Origin: CAZHEV01 sp964531335 [NCBI: uncultured bacterium]
GTDB lineage: Bacteria; Eisenbacteria; RBG-16-71-46; CAZHEV01
Assembly (NCBI GenBank): GCA_964531335.1
Contig: CAZHEV010000003.1
Span: forward strand, 124,001 to 188,000
DNA length: 64,000 nt
Reading direction: 5' to 3'
Made by a program: the position numbers and the translations under genes. The first letter of the stretch is position 1. Every line of letters starts with the position of its first letter. Of the stretch, positions 43,091-52,104 are shown one piece after another. The notes under the pieces are model-generated. The model was not told the DNA's origin, did not search any database, and was given only the letters and a program-made list of their open reading frames with translations.

Positions 43091-44293
43091 ATGAGCTCGT
43101 CGATAATGCACGTGGACATAGACGCCTTCTTCGCGTCCGTAGAGCAGCTGCGCAATCCGTCCCTTCGCGGCCGGCCCGTCATCGTGGGGGCCGGCGTGAT
43201 AGCGAGCTGCTCCTACGAGGCGAGGCGTTACGGCCTCAAGGCCGGGATGCCGTTGCGCGAGGCGATGCGGCTGTGCCCGGGCGCGGTGATCCTGGACGGC
43301 CACGCGCAGGTCTATCGCTGCTTCGCCGAGCGGGTGTTCGACGTGTGCCGGGAGATCGCGCCGGGCGTTGAGACGCACCTGGACGAGGCCTACTGCGACC
43401 TCGGGGGGACCGCGGCTCTCTATGGTGACGCGGTCCGCGCCGGCGAGAGGCTGCGCCGGGAGGTCGAGCTGCGGGTGGGCCTTTCGGTGACCGTGGGGCT
43501 CGGCGGCAACCGCATGATCGCGAAGCTGGCCGGGACGACGGTGAAGCCGGGCGGGGTGAGGGTCATAGAGGACGGGCGGGAGCGCGAGTTCGTGGAGGGG
43601 ATTCCCGTGCGGGATATCCCCGGCGTGGGCCGCGCGAGGGCGGAGGTGCTTCGAAAGCTCAACGTTCGGACCGCCGGCGACCTGGCGGCCTTTCCGCTTC
43701 CGCACCTTCGCATGCTCTTCGGCCGAAACGGCGAGGTGCTCTACAGGCGGTGCAGGGGATCGGACGGCGGCCTGCTCGACAACGAGATCCCCAAGTCCAT
43801 TTCCAGGGAGACCAGCTTCCAGCACGAGACGGGGGACCGGGGCGAGATAGAGGGAACGTTGCGATATCTCGTAGGGCGCGCGGCCAGGACGCTGCGTGGG
43901 CTGGCGCTCTCGGCGCGAACCGTCTCCGTCAGGGTGCGGTACGCGGACGGCGAGGGCCGGGAGAGGGCGCGCACGATGCCCCGACCGGCGCGTCTCGACA
44001 CGGAGCTGTTCGAGCTGTGCCTCTCCTTGGTCGGGCCGATGCTGGAGCGCCGGTGCGGGCTGCGCCTGGCCGGCGTGTCGCTGTCCTGTCTCTGCCGGGG
44101 GTCGGCTCCGCAGGGGGATCTGTACGAAGAGAGCAGGTCGTTCCGGGAGGCTGAGCTGTGCGGCGGCCTGGACAGGGTGCGCGATCGTTTCGGACACGGC
44201 GCCGTCGTGTCGGGGCGTGCTTTATATCTTATGGGCAAGGTAAAGAGGGACAGATATGGATATATCCTACGCACCCCTTCGCTTACGAAGTAA
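43091..44293 (+). CDS. dinB: Y-family DNA polymerase (Pol IV/DinB type)
   Basis: This translesion DNA polymerase has 400 residues. The catalytic metal site is D9 with D11 (H-V-D-I-D-A-F-F-A-S-V-E) and D98-E99 (T-H-L-D-E-A-Y-C-D-L). Y-E-A-R-R-Y-G and the helix-hairpin-helix I-P-G-V-G-R-A-R-A follow the Pol IV order. The little-finger domain occupies the C-terminal 160 residues. Y-C-D-L replaces the usual Y-L-D-V after the catalytic pair. The start at ATG 43091 has only a weak ribosome site; ATG 43106 is possible. It overlaps the dnaE2-type gene by 38 bases and belongs to the SOS cassette. Unlike ImuB it retains catalytic acids and should be active. Confidence 0.93.
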   Translation: MSSSIMHVDIDAFFASVEQLRNPSLRGRPVIVGAGVIASCSYEARRYGLKAGMPLREAMRLCPGAVILDGHAQVYRCFAERVFDVCREIAPGVETHLDEAYCDLGGTAALYGDAVRAGERLRREVELRVGLSVTVGLGGNRMIAKLAGTTVKPGGVRVIEDGREREFVEGIPVRDIPGVGRARAEVLRKLNVRTAGDLAAFPLPHLRMLFGRNGEVLYRRCRGSDGGLLDNEIPKSISRETSFQHETGDRGEIEGTLRYLVGRAARTLRGLALSARTVSVRVRYADGEGRERARTMPRPARLDTELFELCLSLVGPMLERRCGLRLAGVSLSCLCRGSAPQGDLYEESRSFREAELCGGLDRVRDRFGHGAVVSGRALYLMGKVKRDRYGYILRTPSLTK

Positions 44294-47200
44294 CTACTCG
44301 CTCCTGGCCGGCACCATGACGCTCGAGGAGATCGTCGAGCGCGCCTGCCGGATGGGCCTTGGCGCGGTCGCGCTTACCGATATCAACAATCTCTACGGCG
44401 CGGTGAGGTTCCAGGAGCTGGCGCGGGCGCGAGGGCTCAAGGCGATCGTGGGCGCGGAGCTGCGCGCGAAATCGGAGGCGGCCACGCTGTTGGCCAGGGA
44501 CGGGGAAGGCTACGCGAACCTCTGTCGTGCCCTGACGCGCCTTCACCTGGGACGGGATGCGGCGGCTGAGGCGGACGCCGCGGGCGAAGAGGCCCCGTTG
44601 GAGGGGCTTCTCGAGGGCGGCGCGGGTGGTCTTTACTGCATGGTGGAGGAGCCGGCTCTCGCCGAGCGGCTGTTGGGTCTTTTCCCGCGCGAGCGCCTGT
44701 GGCTCGAGCTTGCCGGCCCCGGCAGGGCGTCACGGGTCTGGGAGCGTAACGTTCGGGCGGCGCGCTCTATGGGAGTCGGCGTGGTGGCGACGGGGGAGGC
44801 GTGGTTCGGCGCCGCCGAGGACTGGGCGCTCCACAGGGCCCTGCGGGCCGTGGCCGGGAGGACCCTCGTCCAGCGGGCGGGCGCGGTGGAGGGAGTCGCT
44901 CATCCCAACGCCTACATGGCCACGCCGGCCCAGATGACCAGGCGGCTGGGACGGCTGTCCTGGGCTTTGGAGGAGTCGGCGCGCATCGCGCAGGACTGCG
45001 ACGTGACGCTGGAGAGCGGGGGGCGCGTCTTTCCGGCCTGCGCGCTGGAGCCCGGCGAGACGGCGCGCTCCAGGCTCACGCGGATGTGCCGTGAGGGGCT
45101 CAGGACCCGCTACGGGCCGTCGCCGGGCCACCGGGTGCGCAGGAGGCTGGAGAGGGAGATCGAGGTAATAGACAATCTCGGCTTCTGCTCTTACTTCATA
45201 GTCGTGGGCGAGATCGTGGCCTGGGCCAGGGGGCGTGGGATAGCCGTGCTGGGCCGGGGCTCCGGAGCGAGCTCCCTTGTTGCGTACCTGCTCGGCATCA
45301 CCGGAGTGGACCCGCTGCGCTACGGCCTGGTGTTCGAGCGGTTCATGAACTCGCGAAGGCCGGACTACCCGGATCTGGACGTGGACCTGTGCTGGCGGCG
45401 GCGTGACGAGGTAATAGATCACGTCTATGAGAAATACGGAAACGACAGGGTAGCGATGATCTCCACTCATGTGACTTTTCAGAAGCGCTCGGCGGTGAGG
45501 GAGATGGCGAAGGTGTGGGGCCTCGCGCCTGATGATCTCCTGAAGACCTTGAGAGAATGGGAGCGGATGCGCGAAAGGGGGCACGGCGCTGCCCTGGAGG
45601 GCCGGGGCGGGCCGCTGTCAAGGGAGCCCCTCAGGACCGCCCTGGCCATGGCGCGCAGGGTGCAGGGCTTCCCGAGGCATATCGGGATTCATTGTGGGGG
45701 GCTCGTAATCGCGCCGGGGCCGCTGGCCGAGATGGCGCCGCTGGAGCGCGCGCCCAAGGGGGTCGTCGTCACGCAGTACGAGATGGACGCGGTGGAGAGA
45801 GTGGGCCTTGTGAAGATGGACCTGCTGGGGAACCGGGGCCTGACGATGGCGCAAGAGTGCATAGAGCTGGCGGCGTCGCGCGAAGGCCGCGCGGAAGGGG
45901 ACGGCGCTCCGGGCGACGCGCGCGCCTGGCAGGGCGCGGGCCGGGCGGGCGGCGATCGTTCCCGCGGTGACGGGTCCGCGCCGGATGGCGGTTCGGGCCG
46001 GGCGGCGGCGGGCGCCGGCGTACGCGGCGTGCCCGCGAGCATGGAAGACATACCGGACGGCGACGCGAAGGCCGCGGAGCTCTTGCGTGCGGGCGATACG
46101 CTGGGTTGCTTCCAGATCGAATCCCCCGCCATGCGCCGGCTGCTGTCGATGATCGAGCCCGAGGGCTCGGACGAGGTGATCGCGGCGGTGGCGCTGGTGA
46201 GGCCGGGACCTTCGGGATCCGGTATGAAGGACGTATTCATAAGGCGGAAGCGCGGCCTCGACAGGACGAGATTCACGCACCCTTGCCTCGCTCCGGTGCT
46301 CAAGGATACCTACGGGGTGATGCTCTATGAGGAGGACGTCCTCAAGGTTGCGGCGGTCGCGGCCGGGCTTCCCCTCGAGGACGGCGACGATCTGCGACGC
46401 GCGATGGTCGAGGCCGGCCGGGGCCGAGAGCTGTCCGAGGTCCGGCGGGGGTTCTTGGAGCGCGCCGCGCGCAGGGGGGTTGACGCAAAGGCGTCCAGGG
46501 CGTTGTGGGAGGATCTGTCCAGGTTCTCTTCATATGCCTTCTGCAAGGCGCACGCCGCGGGCTACGGGCTTCTGGCGTATCGTACTGCATATCTCAAGGC
46601 ACACTACCCGGCCGAGTACGCCTCCGCCGTGCTGAACAACCATGCCGGAATGTACCCGACTAGGGTGCACCTCGAGGACGCCCGGCGCCGGGGGATCGGG
46701 ATAATCGGGCCCTGCGTCAACTCGTCCGGCGCGGGGTTCACCGTCGAAGGAGGAGCGATCCGCGTGGGGCTCAACCGGATCAGGGGCCTCAGGGCCGCCG
46801 CCGTCGATGACATAATCACGGCCAGGAAGGAGGGCGGCGCCTTCAGGTCCTTTTCGGACCTCCTGGCCCGTGCGGCACTGTCGTCGCCGGAGGCCGAGGC
46901 GCTGGCGCTGGCCGGCGCGCTGGACTTCACCGGAGCGGCGCGACCGGCCCTTCTTCTGGAGGCGCTCGCGTGGTCGAAGGGCAGGGGGGGCCGGCACGCG
47001 GCGGGGCGGCCGCTTCTGCCCGATCTCGGACTGACCGCGCCCGTTCCGGGGATGCGCGAGTTCGACCCCGGGCTGCGCGCGGAGATGGAGGCACGGCAGC
47101 TCGGGCTCACGCCGAGTCGCCATCCGGTCGAGGACCGGCCGGCTCCGGCGGGTTCCGGCGCACGCGGCGCCGGGCAGCGCTTGACGACGTGCGCGGGGCT

Positions 47201-47519
47201 GAAGGCGCGGGTGGGCCGGCGTGCCGCGATCGTGGGCGTGGTGTCGGCCCGCAGGCGCATTCGGACCGAGGGCGGGGAGGCTATGCTATTTCTCACAATA
47301 GAGGACGCGACCGGGCTCGTGGAGGTGGTGGTGTTCCCCCACGCGTACAGGCGGGTGCGGGTCGATCTCGACGGCAGGGGGCCTCTGTGTGTGACCGGAA
47401 AGGTGGAGGACCACTACGGGGCGCTGACACTGGTGGCGGACGCTGTCGTAGCGGCGGGCCGGATGGAGGACCGCGACTCGGCTACGCGCGGATCCTGTGC
47501 GCCGTGGGGAGGAGGCTGA
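44256..47519 (+). CDS. dnaE2: Error-prone DNA polymerase III alpha (DnaE2 type)
   Basis: This C-family polymerase of 1087 residues serves damage tolerance. The order is a PHP-like domain (1-270), palm with D-Y-P-D-L-D-V-D-L (metal-binding acids, about 370), fingers, then a helix-hairpin-helix and a C-terminal OB fold (A-I-V-G-V-V-S-A-R-R, V-E-V-V-V-F-P). The PHP domain has lost its usual histidines: L-R-L-R-S-N-Y-S-L and L-T-D-I-N-N-L-Y-G replace H-x-H-S and T-D-H, so it cannot bind metals normally. A Gly/Ala/Arg-rich insert of about 50 residues lies near 545-595. The ATG is inside the dinB gene, with GAGGGA upstream. It works with the preceding SOS genes. Confidence 0.94.
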   Translation: MDISYAPLRLRSNYSLLAGTMTLEEIVERACRMGLGAVALTDINNLYGAVRFQELARARGLKAIVGAELRAKSEAATLLARDGEGYANLCRALTRLHLGRDAAAEADAAGEEAPLEGLLEGGAGGLYCMVEEPALAERLLGLFPRERLWLELAGPGRASRVWERNVRAARSMGVGVVATGEAWFGAAEDWALHRALRAVAGRTLVQRAGAVEGVAHPNAYMATPAQMTRRLGRLSWALEESARIAQDCDVTLESGGRVFPACALEPGETARSRLTRMCREGLRTRYGPSPGHRVRRRLEREIEVIDNLGFCSYFIVVGEIVAWARGRGIAVLGRGSGASSLVAYLLGITGVDPLRYGLVFERFMNSRRPDYPDLDVDLCWRRRDEVIDHVYEKYGNDRVAMISTHVTFQKRSAVREMAKVWGLAPDDLLKTLREWERMRERGHGAALEGRGGPLSREPLRTALAMARRVQGFPRHIGIHCGGLVIAPGPLAEMAPLERAPKGVVVTQYEMDAVERVGLVKMDLLGNRGLTMAQECIELAASREGRAEGDGAPGDARAWQGAGRAGGDRSRGDGSAPDGGSGRAAAGAGVRGVPASMEDIPDGDAKAAELLRAGDTLGCFQIESPAMRRLLSMIEPEGSDEVIAAVALVRPGPSGSGMKDVFIRRKRGLDRTRFTHPCLAPVLKDTYGVMLYEEDVLKVAAVAAGLPLEDGDDLRRAMVEAGRGRELSEVRRGFLERAARRGVDAKASRALWEDLSRFSSYAFCKAHAAGYGLLAYRTAYLKAHYPAEYASAVLNNHAGMYPTRVHLEDARRRGIGIIGPCVNSSGAGFTVEGGAIRVGLNRIRGLRAAAVDDIITARKEGGAFRSFSDLLARAALSSPEAEALALAGALDFTGAARPALLLEALAWSKGRGGRHAAGRPLLPDLGLTAPVPGMREFDPGLRAEMEARQLGLTPSRHPVEDRPAPAGSGARGAGQRLTTCAGLKARVGRRAAIVGVVSARRRIRTEGGEAMLFLTIEDATGLVEVVVFPHAYRRVRVDLDGRGPLCVTGKVEDHYGALTLVADAVVAAGRMEDRDSATRGSCAPWGGG

Positions 47520-47552
47520 GCGGCGTAGGGCGGGCCGGTCGGCCCTCGCGCT

Positions 47553-48908
47553 CTAGACTATTCTGCCGCTCACGGACATCTCCGAGATCTTGACCGTGGG
47601 ACTGTTCACGGGGCCGCGAAACTTCAGGTCGTCTCCGATCATCTCGACGCCGGACAGCATATCGAGGCTGTTGGAAGCCATCGTGAGCTCGTGTACGGGG
47701 GCCCCCAGGGCCCCGTCGGAAATCCACACGCCCGCCGCCTCGTAGGAGTAGTCCCCCGTGTTGCCGTTGAATCCGAAGGCGCCGGTGTTCATCACGTACA
47801 AGCCGTTCGATATGCCGGCTATTATCTGTTCGGGAGTGGTCCCGCCCGGCTCCAGGTACAGATTGTGGTATCCTATACCGGGAGGGGAATCGTAGCCCCG
47901 AGACGCGTTGCCCGTGGAGCGGACTCCGGCGCGGCGGGCGGAGTAGGTGTTGTAGACGAACCTCTTGCAGACCCCCGTGTCTATGAGGTTGGCCCTGCCG
48001 GTTGGAACGCCCTCGGCATCGAAGGGCGAAGTGCCGGCGCCCTCGGGCAAGAGCCCGTCGTCCACCAGATTGACCAGGGGTGAGCCTATGGTCTGGTCCA
48101 ACTTGTCGCTGAGGAAGCTCGTGTTCTTCAGGACCTCCTCCCCGTCCAGGCAGTAGAACAGGCTGGCTATCCAGTCCGAGGCCACGTCAGGGCTGAGGAC
48201 CACAGGCACGCGCTGCGTTCTCACGCTCTTCGCGCCGAGAAGCGATACGGCCCTTCGCGCGGCTTCTCGCCCCACGTCCTCGGCGCTTTCGGTCTTTGAC
48301 TTGGCCCGCGCCGAGGAGAAGTAAGCGCCGGATTGCATCTGGCCGCCCGAGTCGGAGGCGACCAGCGCCGCCACCAGCACGCACCCCGTCGAACGAAAGC
48401 CGACCGAGCGGCCCTCCGAATCCGCAAGCACTACGAGGTCCTCCCCGACCGAGTAGCGGCAGGCGTCGGTGCTTCTTATCCTCTTGTCCATCGAATAGGC
48501 GGCCTTCTCCATCGCGAGCGCCTGGGAGATAGCCTCCTCGGGAGAGGTTCCGGCCGTAGAAGGATCGTACAGGCCCATCTCATCCGGCGCGAAGGAGAGC
48601 CCGACTTCCTCGGGAAGGCCGTTCGCCTCGTCAGGCGTGCCACTTGCCGCGAGGAAAGCCGCCTTCTCCGCGAGAACCTTCAGCGACTCCGCCCTGAAGT
48701 CGGAGCTGAATGCGAAACCCTGCCTGGACCCTTTGATGACCCTCAATCCCAGGCCCACGGGATTGGCCTGTAACAGATTTTCGACCTTTCCCGCGTTCAC
48801 GGAGGCGGTCAACCTTCGCGATGCGGTCAGAAACACCTCGGCCTGATCGCATCCGGCTCGCTTGGCCTCATTCGCGCACTTTGCGGCCAACTCGGTGTAT
48901 TCTTTCAT
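47553..48908 (-). CDS. pmbA: PmbA/TldE subunit of the TldD/E protease
   Basis: This protein of 451 residues is the non-catalytic partner of TldD. It follows the family fold throughout, with D-Q-A-E-V-F-L near the start, G-L-G-L-R-V-I-K-G, V-V-L-S-P-D-V-A-S-D-W where TldD has the zinc motif, and the C-terminal G-V-W-I-S-D-G-A-L. It lacks HExxxH, as expected for TldE. Its ATG overlaps the TldD stop (ATGA), so the subunits are cotranslated. The complex cleaves short unstructured peptides and matures some ribosomal natural products. No peptide substrate gene is visible nearby. Confidence 0.93.
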   Translation of the reverse strand: MKEYTELAAKCANEAKRAGCDQAEVFLTASRRLTASVNAGKVENLLQANPVGLGLRVIKGSRQGFAFSSDFRAESLKVLAEKAAFLAASGTPDEANGLPEEVGLSFAPDEMGLYDPSTAGTSPEEAISQALAMEKAAYSMDKRIRSTDACRYSVGEDLVVLADSEGRSVGFRSTGCVLVAALVASDSGGQMQSGAYFSSARAKSKTESAEDVGREAARRAVSLLGAKSVRTQRVPVVLSPDVASDWIASLFYCLDGEEVLKNTSFLSDKLDQTIGSPLVNLVDDGLLPEGAGTSPFDAEGVPTGRANLIDTGVCKRFVYNTYSARRAGVRSTGNASRGYDSPPGIGYHNLYLEPGGTTPEQIIAGISNGLYVMNTGAFGFNGNTGDYSYEAAGVWISDGALGAPVHELTMASNSLDMLSGVEMIGDDLKFRGPVNSPTVKISEMSVSGRIV

Positions 48909-50326
48909 CCCGTGCCTCCCACGGTAAGCTCGCTGAACTTGACCGTAGGCTGGCCGACGCCTACGGCTTTCGACTGGCCGCTCTTCCCACAGGTTCCCGT
49001 CATGCCGTTTATCTCCAGGTCGTTTCCGACCATGACTATCCGCATCATCGCGTCCAGACCGTTGCCGGTCAAGGTAACGCCCTTGACCGGGGAGGTTACC
49101 CTGCCGTCCTCGATGAGGTAGGCGAGGGTGACTCTGAAGCTGAAATTGCCGCTCGCCGGATTGACGGAGCCCCCGGCGAGTTTCTTGCAAAGAAGCCCGC
49201 GCTTTGTGGACCTTATGATCTCTTCGGGAGTGTGGGCGCCCGCGTCGATGTAGGTATTGGTCATCCGCGGCATCGGGTAGTGGCGGTAGGATTGCCTTCT
49301 GCCGTTGCCGGTGGTCTCGGCTCCCATCAACTTGGCGTTTAGCCTGTCGTAGAGATAACCGGTCAATACGCCGCGCTCGACCAACACGTTCTTTCCGGCG
49401 GGAACACCCTCGTCGTCCACTCCGAATGACCCGCGGCTGTACGGGATCAGGCCGGAATCGACTATGGTGACCGTGTCGGCCGCCACCGCGGAGCCCATCT
49501 GGGAGGCTCTCAGCGAGGTGCCTTTTCTAACCGCGTCGGCCTCGAGGCTGTGGCCGAAGCACTCGTGCACGAGAACGCCGCCCCAGCCCGGACCTATCAC
49601 AACCGGGTAGAAACCGGCCTTGGCCTCAGCCGCCGAGAGCAGCTCGATCGCTTCGCCCGCCGCCTCCCGGCCCAACGACTCCGGGCTGACCTCGTCGAAG
49701 TACTCCTCATCGACGCTTCCACCGGCGTCCCTATGCGATCCTTGTCGCTCCGTTCCTTCGACGGCGACCGGGGCCACCCTGAGGCGGGACACGAACTGGC
49801 TTTCCTCGGCAAGGAGACCTTCGCTGTTGGCGACGAGAAACGTCTTCGCGCCGTCGCCGTAACTCACGGATACCTGATGGATCCTCTTGTCGTAGTCGCG
49901 TGCCGCACGATCGGCCCTGAACAGCCTGTCGATCTTCTTCTGTTCGGTGGAGGCGATAGGCGCGGGGCTTCGCAATACAAACGGCGGCTCGACCGAGAGC
50001 TTGGCGACGGGCACGGCGGCGGTGGACCCACCGTTTTCGACTATGCCGGCCGCCACGGAAGCGACCTCCTTCAACGCTTGGATGTCGAAATGGTCGGCGT
50101 AAGCGTAACCTGTCCTGTCTCCGTCTATCACCCTGATGCCCGCTCCCTGCCTTATGCCGTACAAGAGATGCTTGAGTTTGCCCTCGTCCAACTCGAACGC
50201 GGAATCCACGATGTACTCGGCGTACACCTCCGCGAAGTCGCCGCCTTTCGACAGGGCGATCCCGAGCAACTTGTCCAGGTCTCCGCGGTCGAGGAACCCG
50301 CTGAGAGAGGGCAGAATGCTGTCCAT
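48905..50326 (-). CDS. tldD: TldD metalloprotease subunit
   Basis: This zinc protease of 473 residues has the motif H254-E255-C-F-G-H259 (L-V-H-E-C-F-G-H-S-L-E-A-D), the HExxxH site of the TldD family. Flanking conserved stretches are G-P-G-W-G-G-V-L-V, G-S-F-G-V-D-D-E-G-V-P and R-M-T-N-T-Y-I. It has no signal peptide and is cytoplasmic. GCGGAGG lies before the ATG. It is the first gene of the tldD-pmbA operon, with a predicted promoter at 50506-50534. Confidence 0.95.
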   Translation of the reverse strand: MDSILPSLSGFLDRGDLDKLLGIALSKGGDFAEVYAEYIVDSAFELDEGKLKHLLYGIRQGAGIRVIDGDRTGYAYADHFDIQALKEVASVAAGIVENGGSTAAVPVAKLSVEPPFVLRSPAPIASTEQKKIDRLFRADRAARDYDKRIHQVSVSYGDGAKTFLVANSEGLLAEESQFVSRLRVAPVAVEGTERQGSHRDAGGSVDEEYFDEVSPESLGREAAGEAIELLSAAEAKAGFYPVVIGPGWGGVLVHECFGHSLEADAVRKGTSLRASQMGSAVAADTVTIVDSGLIPYSRGSFGVDDEGVPAGKNVLVERGVLTGYLYDRLNAKLMGAETTGNGRRQSYRHYPMPRMTNTYIDAGAHTPEEIIRSTKRGLLCKKLAGGSVNPASGNFSFRVTLAYLIEDGRVTSPVKGVTLTGNGLDAMMRIVMVGNDLEINGMTGTCGKSGQSKAVGVGQPTVKFSELTVGGTG

Positions 50327-50505
50327 TATGAGCCTCCGCTGGTGACGGCGAACGACCTCCGCTGTACAAGCCCGAGGATGATGCTCCCTGAAAACCGCTA
50401 TGGGCCCGGCGCCGGATCCGGATCGTACCGCAAGGGCCCAACAAGGGCGTGCCGGCCCGCCGGGAAGCGATCGCGGACGGGCGGCGTGTATCTCCTACAC
50501 GGTGC

Positions 50506-50534
50506 ATGTTAGGGCATTCAACTTGGCGGTTCAA
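50506..50534 (-). promoter_or_regulatory. Predicted tldD promoter
   Basis: On the minus strand, TTGAAC (50534-50529), a 17-nt spacer and TAACAT (50511-50506) imply a leader of about 170 bases. Confidence 0.5.
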
Positions 50535-50559
50535 AGTGAAAAACGGTCCGAGGGTGATA

Positions 50560-50588
50560 TTGACCAAGAGGTTTGCGTATGCTACTTT
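50560..50588 (+). promoter_or_regulatory. Predicted promoter of the GlmU-like gene
   Basis: TTGACC (50560-50565), a 17-nt spacer and TACTTT (50583-50588) lie back to back with the tldD promoter, about 110 bases before the ATG at 50702. Confidence 0.45.
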
Positions 50589-50701
50589 GCTTTTACCGTA
50601 CACCGGTGCGCTGATCGTGAGTGGCATACCCTTCGCGCCGGCCCGTCTCAGAACGATCGCTGATCAAACCACCAGCTCCCCGGCTTAAAGGAGCCCTGAA
50701 G

Positions 50702-51982
50702 ATGAATGTGGTGCTCTTCGAAGACGACTCGCACAGGACGCTCGCTCCGCTTACATACGCTCGCCCTGTCTTCTACATGAGAAACGGGGCCTACACGGCC
50801 GACGAGAGGGTCCGCGCCCTCTATCCGGACAGCGAGATACGGTACCTGTGCAGGCAGTACCTGGCGCCCAGCGTAAAGAAGATCTCCGGGGGCGCCCAGG
50901 TGAACACGGCGCCGGATCAGGGCTGCCTGTTCCTGAACGGCGCCGCGCTCGCCGGAGGGAGCGACCTCGCGCGCCTTGTGGAGGACCTGCCCGACGGGTC
51001 GGCCCTGATATCGGATCGCAGGCTCCTGGCCGCCAAGGTCGGTCGGTCCGGGGCGTTCGAGCTGTTCGGTTATCTCCAGGTGCTCCTGACCAGGAGCGCG
51101 GGAGAGCAGGGCGGCACCGCGCCGGTCGCCGAGTCCCTGCGGAAGCTGGGCATCGCGACGGAAGAGGCGGGAGCATCGCTCGCCCGCTTCGTGTGGGATA
51201 TCATAGGCGCCGCGGAGGAGATGCTGGCGAAGGACTGGGCTCTCTTCAAGTCGTCCGCTTCTTCACTGGACGCTTCGGTCAGCGGCGGAGCGTCCCTGAT
51301 CTCGAGAGACTCGGTGCATATAGGCGCCGGCGTCCGCGTGGAGACCGGAGCCGTCATCGACGCGAGCGAGGGGCCGGTCATCCTGGACCATGAGTCCAAG
51401 GTCATGGCGAACACGGTGATATACGGGCCTTGCTACGTGGGCAGGAAGACTTTGATAAAGGCCGGGGCGAAGATATACGGGCCCTGCTCTCTGGGCCCGG
51501 TGTGCAAGCTGGGCGGCGAGATAGCCGAGACGATAGTGCAAGGCTACAGCAACAAGCAACACGACGGGTTTCTCGGGCACGCGTATCTGGGGGAGTGGGT
51601 GAACATGGGCGCCGGCACCGAGGTGAGCGACCTGAAGAACAATTACGGTCCGGTGAAGGTATGGGTCGACGGCGTAATGGTGGATTCGGGGGAAGTCTTC
51701 GTGGGGCCCACGATAGGAGATCATACCAAGACGGGGATAAACAGCATGCTAAACTCGGGATGCGTGATCGGATTCTGCAGCAACGTGTTCGGCTCCGGCT
51801 ATCTGCCGAAGTTCATCCCGAGCTTCTCCTGGGGCGGTGGGGACGGCCTCTCGGAGTACGATCCGGCCAAGGCCATGGAAACCGCCAGGGTGGCCATGTC
51901 GCGCAGGGGGGTGGAGCTGGACGAGGCGGGCGAAGCGCTCTTCAGGGAAATATACGACATCACAAGACCGGAGCGCGATTAA
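50702..51982 (+). CDS. GlmU-like sugar nucleotidyltransferase/acyltransferase
   Basis: This protein of 426 residues resembles the GlmU-like family of FCB bacteria: an N-terminal nucleotidyltransferase-like domain and a C-terminal left-handed beta helix. The start 'MNVVLFEDDSHRTLAPLTYA' and R-P-V-F are characteristic of that group, which lacks the standard G-x-G-T-R-M loop of GlmU. Hexapeptide repeats run from about residue 200 (S-V-H-I-G-A-G-V-R-V, S-K-V-M-A-N-T-V-I-Y-G, G-A-K-I-Y-G-P) to about 350. Its probable job is activation or acetylation of amino-sugar phosphates for envelope precursors. AAGGAG precedes the ATG. It is a single gene, followed by a terminator. Confidence 0.85.
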   Translation: MNVVLFEDDSHRTLAPLTYARPVFYMRNGAYTADERVRALYPDSEIRYLCRQYLAPSVKKISGGAQVNTAPDQGCLFLNGAALAGGSDLARLVEDLPDGSALISDRRLLAAKVGRSGAFELFGYLQVLLTRSAGEQGGTAPVAESLRKLGIATEEAGASLARFVWDIIGAAEEMLAKDWALFKSSASSLDASVSGGASLISRDSVHIGAGVRVETGAVIDASEGPVILDHESKVMANTVIYGPCYVGRKTLIKAGAKIYGPCSLGPVCKLGGEIAETIVQGYSNKQHDGFLGHAYLGEWVNMGAGTEVSDLKNNYGPVKVWVDGVMVDSGEVFVGPTIGDHTKTGINSMLNSGCVIGFCSNVFGSGYLPKFIPSFSWGGGDGLSEYDPAKAMETARVAMSRRGVELDEAGEALFREIYDITRPERD

Positions 51983-52019
51983 GCGCGCTCCTATGAGATC
52001 TCAGGCGGCGTTGCAAGGC

Positions 52020-52059
52020 GAAGGCGCGGACGTTCCCATACGCCCGCGCCTTCAGTTTT
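52020..52059 (+). terminator. Terminator after the GlmU-like gene
   Basis: GAAGGCGCGG (52020-52029) pairs perfectly with CCGCGCCTTC (52044-52053), then CAG and TTTT. It also ends close to the stop of the selenoprotein gene on the other strand. Confidence 0.65.
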
Positions 52060-52104
52060 ACTCCGGACATCGCGTTAGCCGGCCCCCGGCCGGCTTCAGA
52101 CGCC

